DNA from: Bacteroidaceae bacterium
GTDB lineage: Bacteria > Bacteroidota > Bacteroidia > Bacteroidales > Bacteroidaceae
Assembly (NCBI GenBank): GCA_017958545.1
Contig: JAGDCM010000076.1
Location: 1-33,418 of the forward strand
Direction: 5' to 3'
Length of the DNA stretch: 33,418 nt
How positions within the stretch are numbered: position 1 is the stretch's first letter; every line of letters begins with the position of its first letter. Of this stretch, positions 27,587 through 33,418 are shown piece after piece. Both the position numbers and the translations under genes were made by a program. The notes under the pieces were generated by a model. The model worked only from the letters and a program-made list of their open reading frames with translations. It searched no databases and was not told the origin of the DNA.

Positions 27587-28433
27587 CCACTTTCAGGTTT
27601 ATCCTGTCGCGCTCTGTGTCGCGCAACCATCCGTAGCGGTTGAAATATTTCGCTATGTTCCACACGTGCACCAGAAACAGTTTCACACTCCTGTGGCTGG
27701 CTCTGTTGAATTTATGGAACACCACCACCTTCGGGAAATATAGCGTACGCCATTTACGATGCAGTCTTCTTGTGAGGTCGATGTCCTCTGCATACATAAA
27801 GAAGTGCTTCTCGTCGAAGTCGCCAATTTCCTCCATTGCCGACATTCTCAGGAACATGAAGCATCCTGACAGATACGGTGCGTTCACTATCTTGTTCAGC
27901 CCCGTGGGTTTCAGTTCGTAGCGGTCGTTGCGTTCGCTACTTGTGGTTCTGGGCATTATCAGGCGTCCGATGATATCGCGCGGCGACGGTAGCAGTTTTG
28001 CAAGATGTTGCGGGTCTCCGTTGGGAAAGCGTATCTGGGGCATCATCTGCGCCACATCCTTGTATGTCGACATATAGGCCTGCAACACGGGCACCACTTC
28101 CCTGCCGAACCACACATCGGGATTAACCACCAGGTGGAATTCGCTCCCCAGTTCACGTGCCCTGCGTATTGCCACATTGTGTCCGCCTCCGTAGCCGTTG
28201 TTCTCGTGACGCAAGTATTCTATCCTGAATCCCTTTTTGATGCGACTTTTCAGTTCCGGGTTCTTTGCAATGGAGTATGCCTCGTATTCTTTCAGTTCTC
28301 TTTCGAGGTCCATCATGTGCTCCGAGTGGTCGATGATATAAATGACATCTATTGGAGAATCAATCAGGCTTCTCAGCACTGGTTCTATCTCCAGCAGATG
28401 GTGGTCGTACGTCACTACGGATGCAGTTGTCAT
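27549..28433 (-). CDS. Family 2 glycosyltransferase, rhamnosyltransferase-like
   Basis: A 294-residue GT-A glycosyltransferase that would add a nucleotide-activated sugar to a surface glycan in the cytoplasm. Signs: N-terminal strand MTTASVVTYDHHLLEIEPVLRSL, the conserved ENNGYGGGHNVAI (77-89), NPDVWFG (104-110) in the place of the DXD metal motif, and FFMYAEDIDLTRRL (211-224) with the acidic catalytic pair. This layout is that of WbbL-like rhamnosyltransferases, though the sugar cannot be proved. A TATCTTTG promoter core lies about 36 bp upstream. Its stop lies within the MFS gene. Confidence 0.9.
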   Translation of the reverse strand: MTTASVVTYDHHLLEIEPVLRSLIDSPIDVIYIIDHSEHMMDLERELKEYEAYSIAKNPELKSRIKKGFRIEYLRHENNGYGGGHNVAIRRARELGSEFHLVVNPDVWFGREVVPVLQAYMSTYKDVAQMMPQIRFPNGDPQHLAKLLPSPRDIIGRLIMPRTTSSERNDRYELKPTGLNKIVNAPYLSGCFMFLRMSAMEEIGDFDEKHFFMYAEDIDLTRRLHRKWRTLYFPKVVVFHKFNRASHRSVKLFLVHVWNIAKYFNRYGWLRDTERDRINLKVAKRYFVAPDRNP

Positions 28434-28468
28434 TCTATCAGAGCACTACGTTTTTTCGTTTCCGACTG

Positions 28469-28476
28469 CAAAGATA
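28469..28476 (-). promoter_or_regulatory. -7 promoter element of the glycosyltransferase gene
   Basis: TATCTTTG on the minus strand matches TAnnTTTG. The region upstream holds AGTTGAC repeats and no TTTG at the normal distance; a TTG lies only 14 bp away. Confidence 0.6.
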
Positions 28477-28484
28477 CGAATTTT

Positions 28485-28520
28485 AGTTGACAAGTTGTTA
28501 GTTGACGAGTTGACAAGTTG
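28485..28520. repeat. Three AGTTGACRAGTTG direct repeats
   Basis: AGTTGACAAGTTG at 28485-28497 and 28508-28520 are identical; AGTTGACGAGTTG at 28500-28512 is a one-base variant that overlaps the third copy. They sit directly upstream of the glycosyltransferase promoter core. Confidence 0.85.
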
Positions 28521-28569
28521 GTTGATTTGTGAAAAAACGGTTTTTTAGGCTTGAAAAGCCGGGGTTTTT

Positions 28570-28774
28570 CCTTTATGAGATAGTATTCTGATAAGAATAA
28601 TGCCATTAGAGATAAGACTGTCTGAGAACATTCGACCAAACCGAGCGCAAAAGAGAGCTCGCTTTATTTTGCCGAGGTGCGCAGAATGTCTGCGGACGAA
28701 GTTTGCGAACTTGTTTTCAAGCAGATTAACACTAATGGCATTATAAGCTCTAAAGAGCGACTATCTCAGAAAGG
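28570..28774. repeat. 205-bp imperfect palindromic element (MITE- or REP-like)
   Basis: CCTTTATGAGATAGT (28570-28584) and its inverted counterpart at 28760-28774 match 14 of 15; TAATGCCATTAG (28598-28609) has a perfect inverted copy at 28732-28743. Inside are further hairpins, CGCAGA-ATG-TCTGCG (28680-28694) and AAGTT-TGCG-AACTT (28699-28712), and no gene. The nested symmetry fits a non-autonomous or dispersed repeat; this remains inference without genome copies. Confidence 0.6.
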
Positions 28775-28842
28775 GGTTTTCTTGGTTTTTGTCTGTGAAA
28801 TATTTCCGTGATTTCTGTGATTTCTGTGTGACATTATCACCT

Positions 28843-30141
28843 TTAACCCTTAACCAAAATCACTTCTTCCACCGAACGCATTCTGGCATCCGGACTTACC
28901 AGTTTGATGTATCGGCATTCGCGGCTATCGAAGTCCACTTCTGTCCAATACGGCAACCATCTGCCCTCCGACGCAGTGTCCCACGTCTTGCCGTCATTGC
29001 TGGTGAGCAACTGGTATCTCCTGATGAGCCACCTCTCGCCTGCCTTCTCGCGCGGTTTGGCAATGAAACCCTTTATCACCTGCTTCTTTCCCATATCGAT
29101 AGTGATGTGTTCGTCGTTCTGCTCCAGCGTCTTCCATTTCGCGTTGTCTGCGAAGATGCCTTCCGTCGCTGTCTCGCGCCATTCGCCTGTCTCGAAGTTG
29201 ATGTCGAAGCGCTCGTGATATTCGAACTTACATTCCGTGCCGTCGAACGATATGGGGAATATTATCGTCTTCGTTGCGGGAAGACTGGGATCTTGCCAGC
29301 GGTCGCCCACGTATAGATACGTAGTGGCCTTCGTACCCTTTATCTCCAGTATGGCAGCGGCCTGTGTGTCGTATGCTATCGGGTTGCCGATATTCTCCAG
29401 CGGCGTCCATCCTTCCTTGAGATTCATCGTGTACGACATCTTGCACTGGTTGGGAGCCCATCCCGAGCATGCTGAGTTGAACATGAAATAGCGTCCTTCC
29501 GGCAGCCGTACTATTGCGGGTGCTTCGCGGCTCTGTCGCGGAAACAACTGTGTGTGCTCCACAGCTTCGCGGTAGTCGTCGCTGAGGCGGAAGAGTCCCA
29601 GATGCTGGTTTTCCTCCGTAGTGGATATGAAGTATGCTGTCCCGTCTGTGTCCTGGAACACGTTGCAGTCCCTGCTCTTGATGCCCAGCGGCCTGCCTCC
29701 CCACACAAAGCGATAGTCGCCGTTCACGGAGTCGCACTCGAAGCAGGCTGCCTCCGATGCTCCGTAGTTACGGCTCTCATAGTGACACCACACGAGGTAT
29801 TTCCCCGTCTTTGCGTTGTAGAGCAGTTTCGGGCGCTCTATCATACGGCTGCTACCGAGCTCCTCTGTTGTGACTCTGTTCCTTATTATCTTGTTCTCGA
29901 ATCTCCAGTGCTGCAGGTCTGTTGATGAGTAGAGATTCACATCGGGGCTGAACGGCACGCTGCGGTCTTCTCCGCACATATACCATCTCTCCCCCACCTT
30001 CAGAAATCCCGGTGCGTGTGCCTGCACTACGTCTCCCGTTTCAGTCTTCCACAGCAGTCCGTTCTGTATTGTCACCCACTCGCTTTCTGCTCCCACCGCC
30101 ATTGCGATTACGAGCATCGCACTCATCAGCATTGTTCTCAT
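28843..30141 (-). CDS. Secreted GH43-like glycosidase with discoidin (F5/8 C) domain
   Basis: A 432-residue secreted enzyme with signal peptide MRTMLMSAMLVIAMAVGA. Residues 20-325 form a five-bladed propeller of the GH43 type, closest in layout to the exo-beta-1,3-galactanase-like subfamily: AHAPGFLKVGERWYMCGED (41-59), IERPKLLYN with Glu102, DCNVFQDTDGTAYFI (158-172) and SREAPAI with Glu206, likely catalytic or binding acids. Residues about 328-432 form a discoidin-like carbohydrate-binding domain (ITIDMGKKQVIKGF, RRYQLLTSNDGKTW). The target may be galactan side chains of arabinogalactan, an inference. It follows luxS by 29 bp on the same strand and has no promoter of its own that I can see. 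Confidence 0.85.
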   Translation of the reverse strand: MRTMLMSAMLVIAMAVGAESEWVTIQNGLLWKTETGDVVQAHAPGFLKVGERWYMCGEDRSVPFSPDVNLYSSTDLQHWRFENKIIRNRVTTEELGSSRMIERPKLLYNAKTGKYLVWCHYESRNYGASEAACFECDSVNGDYRFVWGGRPLGIKSRDCNVFQDTDGTAYFISTTEENQHLGLFRLSDDYREAVEHTQLFPRQSREAPAIVRLPEGRYFMFNSACSGWAPNQCKMSYTMNLKEGWTPLENIGNPIAYDTQAAAILEIKGTKATTYLYVGDRWQDPSLPATKTIIFPISFDGTECKFEYHERFDINFETGEWRETATEGIFADNAKWKTLEQNDEHITIDMGKKQVIKGFIAKPREKAGERWLIRRYQLLTSNDGKTWDTASEGRWLPYWTEVDFDSRECRYIKLVSPDARMRSVEEVILVKG

Positions 30142-30170
30142 ATCTTGTAGTATTTAACAGTAAACTAATA

Positions 30171-30665
30171 TCAAGCGTCCGCAAAGGTTTTTCCGTCGCT
30201 GAGTGTGATTTGCAGCTTGGTGTATTCCGAGTGGAAGTCGTTCTTCAGACGGTTCAGATATCGTCGGCATTCCCAATGACACATCGGCAGGTCGTGCAGC
30301 AGACAGTTGCCGCATGTCTCAGGTGTTGTGGCAGGCACCTCCGTCTGCGTGAGTATCCATTCCAGACATTCTATGGTGAGCCCTCGCATATCCTCTGTGG
30401 AGTAATTGCCCGTCATGATGATATACATACCCGTGAGACAACCCATCGGACCCACATACACCACATCGTCCTTCACCCTCGAGTTGCGAAACCACGTTGC
30501 CATCAGGTGTTCCATGCTGTGCATTGCAGCAGGAGCCACAGCGGGTTCCTTGTTGGGTTCTGTGATACGCAGGTCGTACGTTGTGAATCCCTTATCCTCT
30601 CGCGACACATATATGCCGGGCTTCAGCTGTGTGTGGTCTATTGTGAAACTCTGTATTACTTCCAT
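30171..30665 (-). CDS. luxS: S-ribosylhomocysteine lyase
   Basis: Splits S-ribosylhomocysteine to homocysteine and the AI-2 precursor DPD, serving the methyl cycle and possibly signalling. The ATG at 30665 (MEVIQSFTIDH) gives 164 residues, the family length; an in-frame ATG at 30713 lies in the promoter. The metal ligands are His49 and His53 in HSMEH (with catalytic Glu52) and Cys118 in CGNCLLHDLP; the catalytic Cys76 is in GPMGCLTGMY, where most relatives have CRTG, a Leu-for-Arg change. The GH43 gene follows by 29 bp. Its promoter -7 core is in the 69-bp gap to the fic stop. Confidence 0.96.
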   Translation of the reverse strand: MEVIQSFTIDHTQLKPGIYVSREDKGFTTYDLRITEPNKEPAVAPAAMHSMEHLMATWFRNSRVKDDVVYVGPMGCLTGMYIIMTGNYSTEDMRGLTIECLEWILTQTEVPATTPETCGNCLLHDLPMCHWECRRYLNRLKNDFHSEYTKLQITLSDGKTFADA

Positions 30666-30700
30666 ATTCTTATATATCTTTATTCTTTTGTTCCTCCAGT

Positions 30701-30733
30701 TTTTCCGCCACAAAGGTACGAAAAAATCCCGAC
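30701..30733. repeat. 33-bp direct repeat, left copy (luxS promoter)
   Basis: Identical at 32 of 33 positions to 31619-31651. It runs from TTTTCCGCCACAAAGGTACG to ATCCCGAC and contains the luxS -7 core on the minus strand. The repeat ends 1 bp before the fic stop codon. Confidence 0.9.
30711..30718 (-). promoter_or_regulatory. -7 promoter element of luxS
   Basis: TACCTTTG on the minus strand. At the expected -33 position (around 30739-30742) the minus strand reads AGGA, inside the fic coding sequence, so the -33 box is missing. The leader is about 40 nt. Confidence 0.65.
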
Positions 30734-30734
30734 C

Positions 30735-31610
30735 TCACTCCTCCTGCTCGTAATAATAGGAATAGTCGATGCCTTTCATGAATATTTCTCGGTCGTCAAT
30801 GCGGTCGGTCATAGCTCCTTGGAGTAACGACTTGATGGCTCTAGCATCCATCGTGCTCTGCTTCATTGCCGATAAATACGCTTTCTTGTCTATCTTACTC
30901 CAATCTACACATATCTTCAGACGTGCCTTGAAAATAAGGTCTAACCAGATACGTGTGCTTCGACCATTGCCCTCAATAAATGGATGGGCAACATTCATCT
31001 CCACATACTTATCTACAATCTCGTCGAATGTGGACTCTGGCATATTCTCGATAATCTTCAAGTTTTGCATGAGGTATTCTGCGCGACAAAACAGCGTTCC
31101 ATCTTTCCAGATTGTTTTTGTACGTATTTTACCTGCAAAGTCATAGAGTCCTCCAAAGAGATATGAGTGTATCTGTTGCAGGCACTCAACGGTTCCTGGC
31201 TTCATGCTGTCAAGCAAGCCGCTCTCGATAAGAGTGTATGCCTTCTTCTTGCTTTGTCCGTCAATTGTATTATCACTATAGACAAACCAGTCAAGAAATG
31301 GCATGGAACGATTACTGGGATAGTTCATAGCCATTGTCTTCACACTCTCTGCATCAATCACATCAGCAAAGCGTTGTTTACCGTCTGGAGCCTCAAATTT
31401 GAAGTGGTTAGTGACACTAACCAGTTGAATGCCATCCTTAGCGAGCTTCCCTTTCAGGTACTTCCAGTAGTTACGGCATTTCTTATAGTCATCCTCATCA
31501 TTGATGGCACGCACGATATCAGTAGCCGAGAACCACCACTTGCTATGTTCCTCGTCCCAGACAGCTCTTACTTCGCGGTCATTGAAAAATCGTATCGATT
31601 TCTTGCTCAT
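30735..31610 (-). CDS. BRO-N/Fic domain fusion protein (predicted AMPylator)
   Basis: A 291-residue protein. Residues about 5-110 resemble the BRO-N (phage antirepressor) domain: RFFNDREVRAVWDEEHSKWW, FSATDIVRAI, and a conserved FLDWFVYSD end. Residues about 140-270 form the Fic domain, with FAGKIRT (158-164) and the catalytic motif HPFIEGNGR (209-217; His209), intact, so it should transfer AMP or another nucleotide part to proteins. The C-terminus has Ser284-YYY-Glu288, matching the [S/T]xxxE inhibitory pattern of class III Fic proteins, where the glutamate blocks ATP binding; the usual G/N after it is Gln. No antitoxin gene is adjacent. The gene has its own promoter and is flanked by 33-bp direct repeats, suggesting acquisition. 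Confidence 0.88.
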   Translation of the reverse strand: MSKKSIRFFNDREVRAVWDEEHSKWWFSATDIVRAINDEDDYKKCRNYWKYLKGKLAKDGIQLVSVTNHFKFEAPDGKQRFADVIDAESVKTMAMNYPSNRSMPFLDWFVYSDNTIDGQSKKKAYTLIESGLLDSMKPGTVECLQQIHSYLFGGLYDFAGKIRTKTIWKDGTLFCRAEYLMQNLKIIENMPESTFDEIVDKYVEMNVAHPFIEGNGRSTRIWLDLIFKARLKICVDWSKIDKKAYLSAMKQSTMDARAIKSLLQGAMTDRIDDREIFMKGIDYSYYYEQEE

Positions 31611-31618
31611 TTTCGTTC

Positions 31619-31651
31619 TTTTCCGCTACAAAGGTACGAAAAAATCCCGAC
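31619..31651. repeat. 33-bp direct repeat, right copy (fic promoter)
   Basis: Second copy of the 30701-30733 repeat with one change (T for C at the ninth base). Together the copies bracket the fic coding sequence with a period of 918 bp. Confidence 0.9.
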
Positions 31652-31660
31652 ATAACCAAA
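31629..31660 (-). promoter_or_regulatory. Bacteroidetes-type promoter of fic
   Basis: On the minus strand TTTG (31657-31660) and TACCTTTG (31629-31636) are separated by 20 bp. The leader to the ATG at 31610 is about 15 nt. The -7 box lies inside the direct repeat; the -33 box lies outside it. Confidence 0.8.
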
Positions 31661-31743
31661 TGTTAACCCCTTAAGTTACTAGGCTCTTAAGCTACTAAGT
31701 CACTTTTAACTCTTCACTTTTATTTTTTAACTCATAAGCTGTC

Positions 31744-31771
31744 TCTAAACCCTAAACCCTAAACTCTAAAC
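31744..31771. repeat. Four tandem YCTAAAC heptamers
   Basis: TCTAAAC, CCTAAAC, CCTAAAC, TCTAAAC in direct succession. The unit resembles a plant telomere repeat but is only four copies long. Confidence 0.9.
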
Positions 31772-31802
31772 TTTTGATTCTGTCCGTTCACGATGCGCTC
31801 AG

Positions 31803-31857
31803 AGCCGCCGCATAGCCGCTACAAAGCCGCTACAAAGCCGCTATATAGCCCCTGATT
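31803..31857. repeat. Five 11-bp tandem units of the AGCCGCTACAA type
   Basis: AGCCGCCGCAT, AGCCGCTACAA, AGCCGCTACAA, AGCCGCTATAT and a degenerate AGCCCCTGATT lie head to tail. Confidence 0.85.
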
Positions 31858-31945
31858 TATGGAATTCAACAGGAATCAGGGTTAAGCCAAAAAGCATTCA
31901 ACTCAAATCCGTGATAACACCTGTGTCTTATACTGAAATAGGTTG

Positions 31946-31973
31946 ACACATTTAGAAACCAAATAAAATGTGT
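31946..31973 (+). other. Inverted repeat in the IS leader
   Basis: ACACATTT and AAATGTGT are 8-bp arms ending 7 bp before the orfA ATG. In RNA this hairpin would lie next to the ribosome site and could limit transposase translation, including from outside promoters. Confidence 0.45.
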
Positions 31974-31980
31974 AAGACTT

Positions 31981-32337
31981 ATGAACAGACTTCATGAAAG
32001 GATTCCTCTAGAGAAAAGAAATGAGATTATCTCCATGTACTTAAATGGTGATAATAGTATAAGAGAACTTAGTGCGTATTACAATGTGAAAGCGGATACG
32101 ATAAATAAATGGGTATATAGGTACCGTAAATCCGGAAAAATCGTATCTTTGCAGTTGCAAACCAAGTCTGTAGATGATATGGCACGTAAGAAGCAAGAGG
32201 AAAAATCCCCTGAGGTTCTTGAGCTGGAAGCCCGCATCCGTGAGCTTGAGCTGCAGAACCTGGCCCTAAACACTCTGATAGACGTGGCCGAACGTAACGG
32301 CATCGATATCAGAAAAAAATCTGGGGCCAAGCAGTAG
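31981..32337 (+). CDS. IS3-family transposase OrfA
   Basis: A 118-residue DNA-binding subunit. A helix-turn-helix is seen at about 14-50 (EIISMYLNGDNSIRELSAYY, then NVKADTINKWVYRYRKSG), used to recognise the terminal repeats. A leucine-rich coiled coil follows at about 78-105 (EVLELEARIRELELQNLALN), for multimerisation. Just before its stop the reading frame crosses a run of seven A (32313-32319), where a -1 shift gives the OrfAB transposase. OrfA alone usually regulates transposition in this family. Confidence 0.93.
   Translation: MNRLHERIPLEKRNEIISMYLNGDNSIRELSAYYNVKADTINKWVYRYRKSGKIVSLQLQTKSVDDMARKKQEEKSPEVLELEARIRELELQNLALNTLIDVAERNGIDIRKKSGAKQ
32313..32319 (+). other. Programmed -1 ribosomal frameshift site
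   Basis: A AAA AAA in the correct register (A from AGA, then two AAA codons) near the end of orfA. Shifting back one base continues in the orfB frame as ATC TGG GGC CAA, giving a predicted 424-residue OrfAB product from 31981 to 33254. Confidence 0.8.
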
Positions 32338-33254
32338 AGGAACTTCACGGGCAGCACGGCCTGACTATCGTAGCTGCCTGTGATCTGCTTGGCCATAGCA
32401 GACAGGCCTTTTACAAAAAGAAGACGGACGAGGAGGAGCGTCTTAGCCGTGAGATCCGTATGCTGGATGCCGTACATGAAATCCGTGAGCAAGACCCTGG
32501 TATTGGAGGTATCAAGCTATGGCTGATGATTGGCAAGATGTTTAAAACTGGCTGGATGCCTGGTCGCGATTCCTTCCTTAGTATGCTGCACCGTCATAGA
32601 TTGATGCAGAAGCCTCGCAGGAGCCGCTCCACGACCAACTCCAATCATCGTTTCCACAAGTGGAAGAACCTTACAAAAGGGCTTGTGCCGATGCGTCCGA
32701 ACGAGCTGTGGGTGAGCGATATAACCTACATCGACCTCGCGGGTGGATGCTGTTATCTGCACCTGGTGACGGATGCCTATTCAAAGAAGATTGTAGGCTG
32801 GTGTCTGGCAGAGTCTCTGGCTGCCGTATACACACTCAAAGCACTTCGCATGGCTATCTCTCAGGCTGGCAGCGGTGACCTATCGGGACTCATCCATCAT
32901 TCCGATCGCGGTGTGCAGTACTGCTGCGATTTGTACGTGGAGGAATTGCAGAAACACCATATACTGATATCAATGACGGAGGATTACAAACCCACAGACA
33001 ATAGCGTTGCAGAGCGCGTAAATGAGACTATCAAGTATGAGAGCATCTATCGACAGAAAAGGCGCTTCGCTACGTATAAGGAGGCGCAGGAACAAATTAA
33101 ACGCTTTGTCGATTTCTATAACAACAAGCGCCCCCACTACAGCATCGGATTGCAGACGCCCAATGTCGCCCATGAGCAGAGTGGTGAGCAGAAAAGGATG
33201 TGGAAGAGAAAAATATATCGCAAAAGTGAATCATGTTTGCAGATTAATCCCTAA
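32319..33254 (+). CDS. IS3-family transposase OrfB (DDE integrase core)
   Basis: The catalytic part, made as the C-terminal portion of OrfAB after the frameshift; the first in-frame ATG is at 32460, so a separate OrfB of 264 residues is also possible. An N-terminal helical region (LTIVAACDLLGHSRQAFYKK, DPGIGGIKLWLMI) precedes the RNase H-like core. The DDE residues are Asp in LWVSDITYIDL (codon 32718), Asp in HHSDRGVQY (codon 32904) and Glu in NSVAERVNETIK (codon 33012), with 35 residues between the last two as expected for IS3. The frame is open and undamaged, so the element may be active. Confidence 0.93.
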   Translation: MWGQAVEELHGQHGLTIVAACDLLGHSRQAFYKKKTDEEERLSREIRMLDAVHEIREQDPGIGGIKLWLMIGKMFKTGWMPGRDSFLSMLHRHRLMQKPRRSRSTTNSNHRFHKWKNLTKGLVPMRPNELWVSDITYIDLAGGCCYLHLVTDAYSKKIVGWCLAESLAAVYTLKALRMAISQAGSGDLSGLIHHSDRGVQYCCDLYVEELQKHHILISMTEDYKPTDNSVAERVNETIKYESIYRQKRRFATYKEAQEQIKRFVDFYNNKRPHYSIGLQTPNVAHEQSGEQKRMWKRKIYRKSESCLQINP

Positions 33255-33277
33255 CTTTGCGGACAGAAGACAGCTTT

Positions 33278-33418
33278 TGTCAACCTTTTCAGAAAAATGT
33301 CAACCCCATCAGGAACGATGTCAACGAAAACAGTAAAGTGTAAACCTTATCAGGAAAACAACTGACAACCAACTCAGGAAAAGAGCAAAAAACTGTCAAC
33401 CGAAATCAGGAAAAGACA
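33278..33418. repeat. Six iterated TGTCAACC-type repeats at the IS right end
   Basis: Units start at 33278, 33298, 33319, 33339, 33363 and 33394, spaced 20, 21, 20, 24 and 31 bp. The consensus is TGTCAACC, about four variable bases, then TCAGGAAAA. The last unit is the right terminal inverted repeat; the left end of the element has only one copy, inverted. They are probably repeated transposase-binding sites. Confidence 0.85.

Larger units (their letters stand above)
31661..31923. other. Repeat-rich intergenic region between fic and the IS element
   Basis: No gene seen. Contents in order: a 16-bp-period pair CTTAAGTTACTAG/CTTAAGCTACTAA (31670, 31686), four 7-bp YCTAAAC units (31744-31771), five 11-bp units of the AGCCGCTACAA type (31803-31857), and an inverted repeat CCCTGATT/AATCAGGG (31850-31881). 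Confidence 0.7.
31924..33418 (+). mobile_element. IS3-family insertion sequence
   Basis: A 1495-bp element. The left inverted repeat is 31924-31948 (starts TGTCTTATACTG, ends GGTTGACA) and the right is 33394-33418; as inverted copies they match at 20 of 25 positions without gaps, and each terminus has the TG...CA ends expected. Between them are orfA and orfB joined by a frameshift site, the classic IS3 layout. The right repeat is preceded by five further partial copies. The right repeat is the last 25 bases of the window, so target-site duplication cannot be checked. The element may extend further if another repeat lies outside. Confidence 0.85.

Noticed and set aside
28548-28569. GGCTT-GAA-AAGCC hairpin followed by T residues, as a plus-strand terminator
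   Set aside because: GGGG separates the stem from the T-run and no plus-strand gene ends nearby.
28430-28639. Small minus-strand reading frame of 69 codons
   Set aside because: It crosses the glycosyltransferase promoter, AGTTGAC repeats and one arm of the palindromic element; no conserved features.
31744-31771. Telomere-like CCCTAAA sequence
   Set aside because: Only four degenerate heptamers in a bacterial intergenic region; no sign of a chromosome end.
31850-31881. CCCTGATT/AATCAGGG inverted repeat as a terminator or IS end
   Set aside because: A 16-nt loop with no T-run, and it does not match the IS terminal repeats.
33278-33418. CRISPR array suspicion for the TGTCAACC repeats
   Set aside because: Units are 20-31 bp with only about four variable bases inside each and no true spacers; the last unit is the IS inverted repeat and no cas gene is present.

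Overview
The window reads as chromosomal DNA of a Bacteroidota bacterium, most likely a Prevotella-like member of the Bacteroidales. The evidence is the recurring Bacteroidetes-type promoter core TAnnTTTG (often with TTTG 19-20 bp upstream), weak or absent Shine-Dalgarno sequences, a GH127 and a GH43 secreted carbohydrase, and the protein families present. No rRNA, tRNA or CRISPR array was seen.

Region 1 (1-9897, all minus strand) looks like one long co-directional transcription unit with a promoter at 9870-9877. In transcription order it holds fabD, a cytoplasmic GH13 alpha-amylase-family enzyme, mannose-1-phosphate guanylyltransferase, endonuclease III (nth), GMP synthase (guaA), a TrpB2-type tryptophan synthase beta chain, and two tandem paralogous long-chain acyl-CoA ligases, the second cut by the window edge. 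Spacings are short and nth/guaA overlap by 23 bp. Region 2 (9898-15924) has a 464-bp gap with small repeats between the fabD promoter and the next gene, then on the plus strand a RelA/SpoT homologue whose hydrolase residues are intact but whose synthetase motifs are eroded, followed 25 bp later by a secreted multi-domain GH127 beta-L-arabinofuranosidase-like protein. Region 3 (15973-19926, minus) is a nucleotide-sugar operon: ugd, a small lipoprotein, GDP-L-fucose synthase and mannose-6-phosphate isomerase, with the last two overlapping as ATGA.

Region 4 (19972-24305) is stress and membrane related. It contains hsp20 with its own terminator and a sigma-54-like promoter, a divergent short formate/nitrite-channel-family protein, the ribosome hibernation factor hpf, a small secreted histidine-rich protein, a Bax-inhibitor-1 family membrane protein and the SstT serine/threonine symporter. 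Region 5 (24298-28476) holds yidC and an MFS transporter on the plus strand, converging with a family 2 glycosyltransferase whose 3' end overlaps the MFS gene by 38 bp. Region 6 (28477-33418) is more accessory: a 205-bp imperfect palindromic element, a secreted GH43/discoidin-domain protein downstream of luxS, a BRO-N/Fic fusion gene flanked by near-identical 33-bp direct repeats that carry the luxS and fic promoters, a repeat-rich intergenic stretch, and a complete-looking IS3-family element whose right inverted repeat is the last 25 bases of the window.

No multi-gene system that is clearly new stands out. The best leads are the iterated TGTCAACC repeats at the right end of the IS3 element, the promoter-duplicating fic insertion that seems to have separated luxS from its -33 box, the sigma-54-like control of hsp20, the RSH protein with a degenerate synthetase, and the histidine-rich secreted protein.
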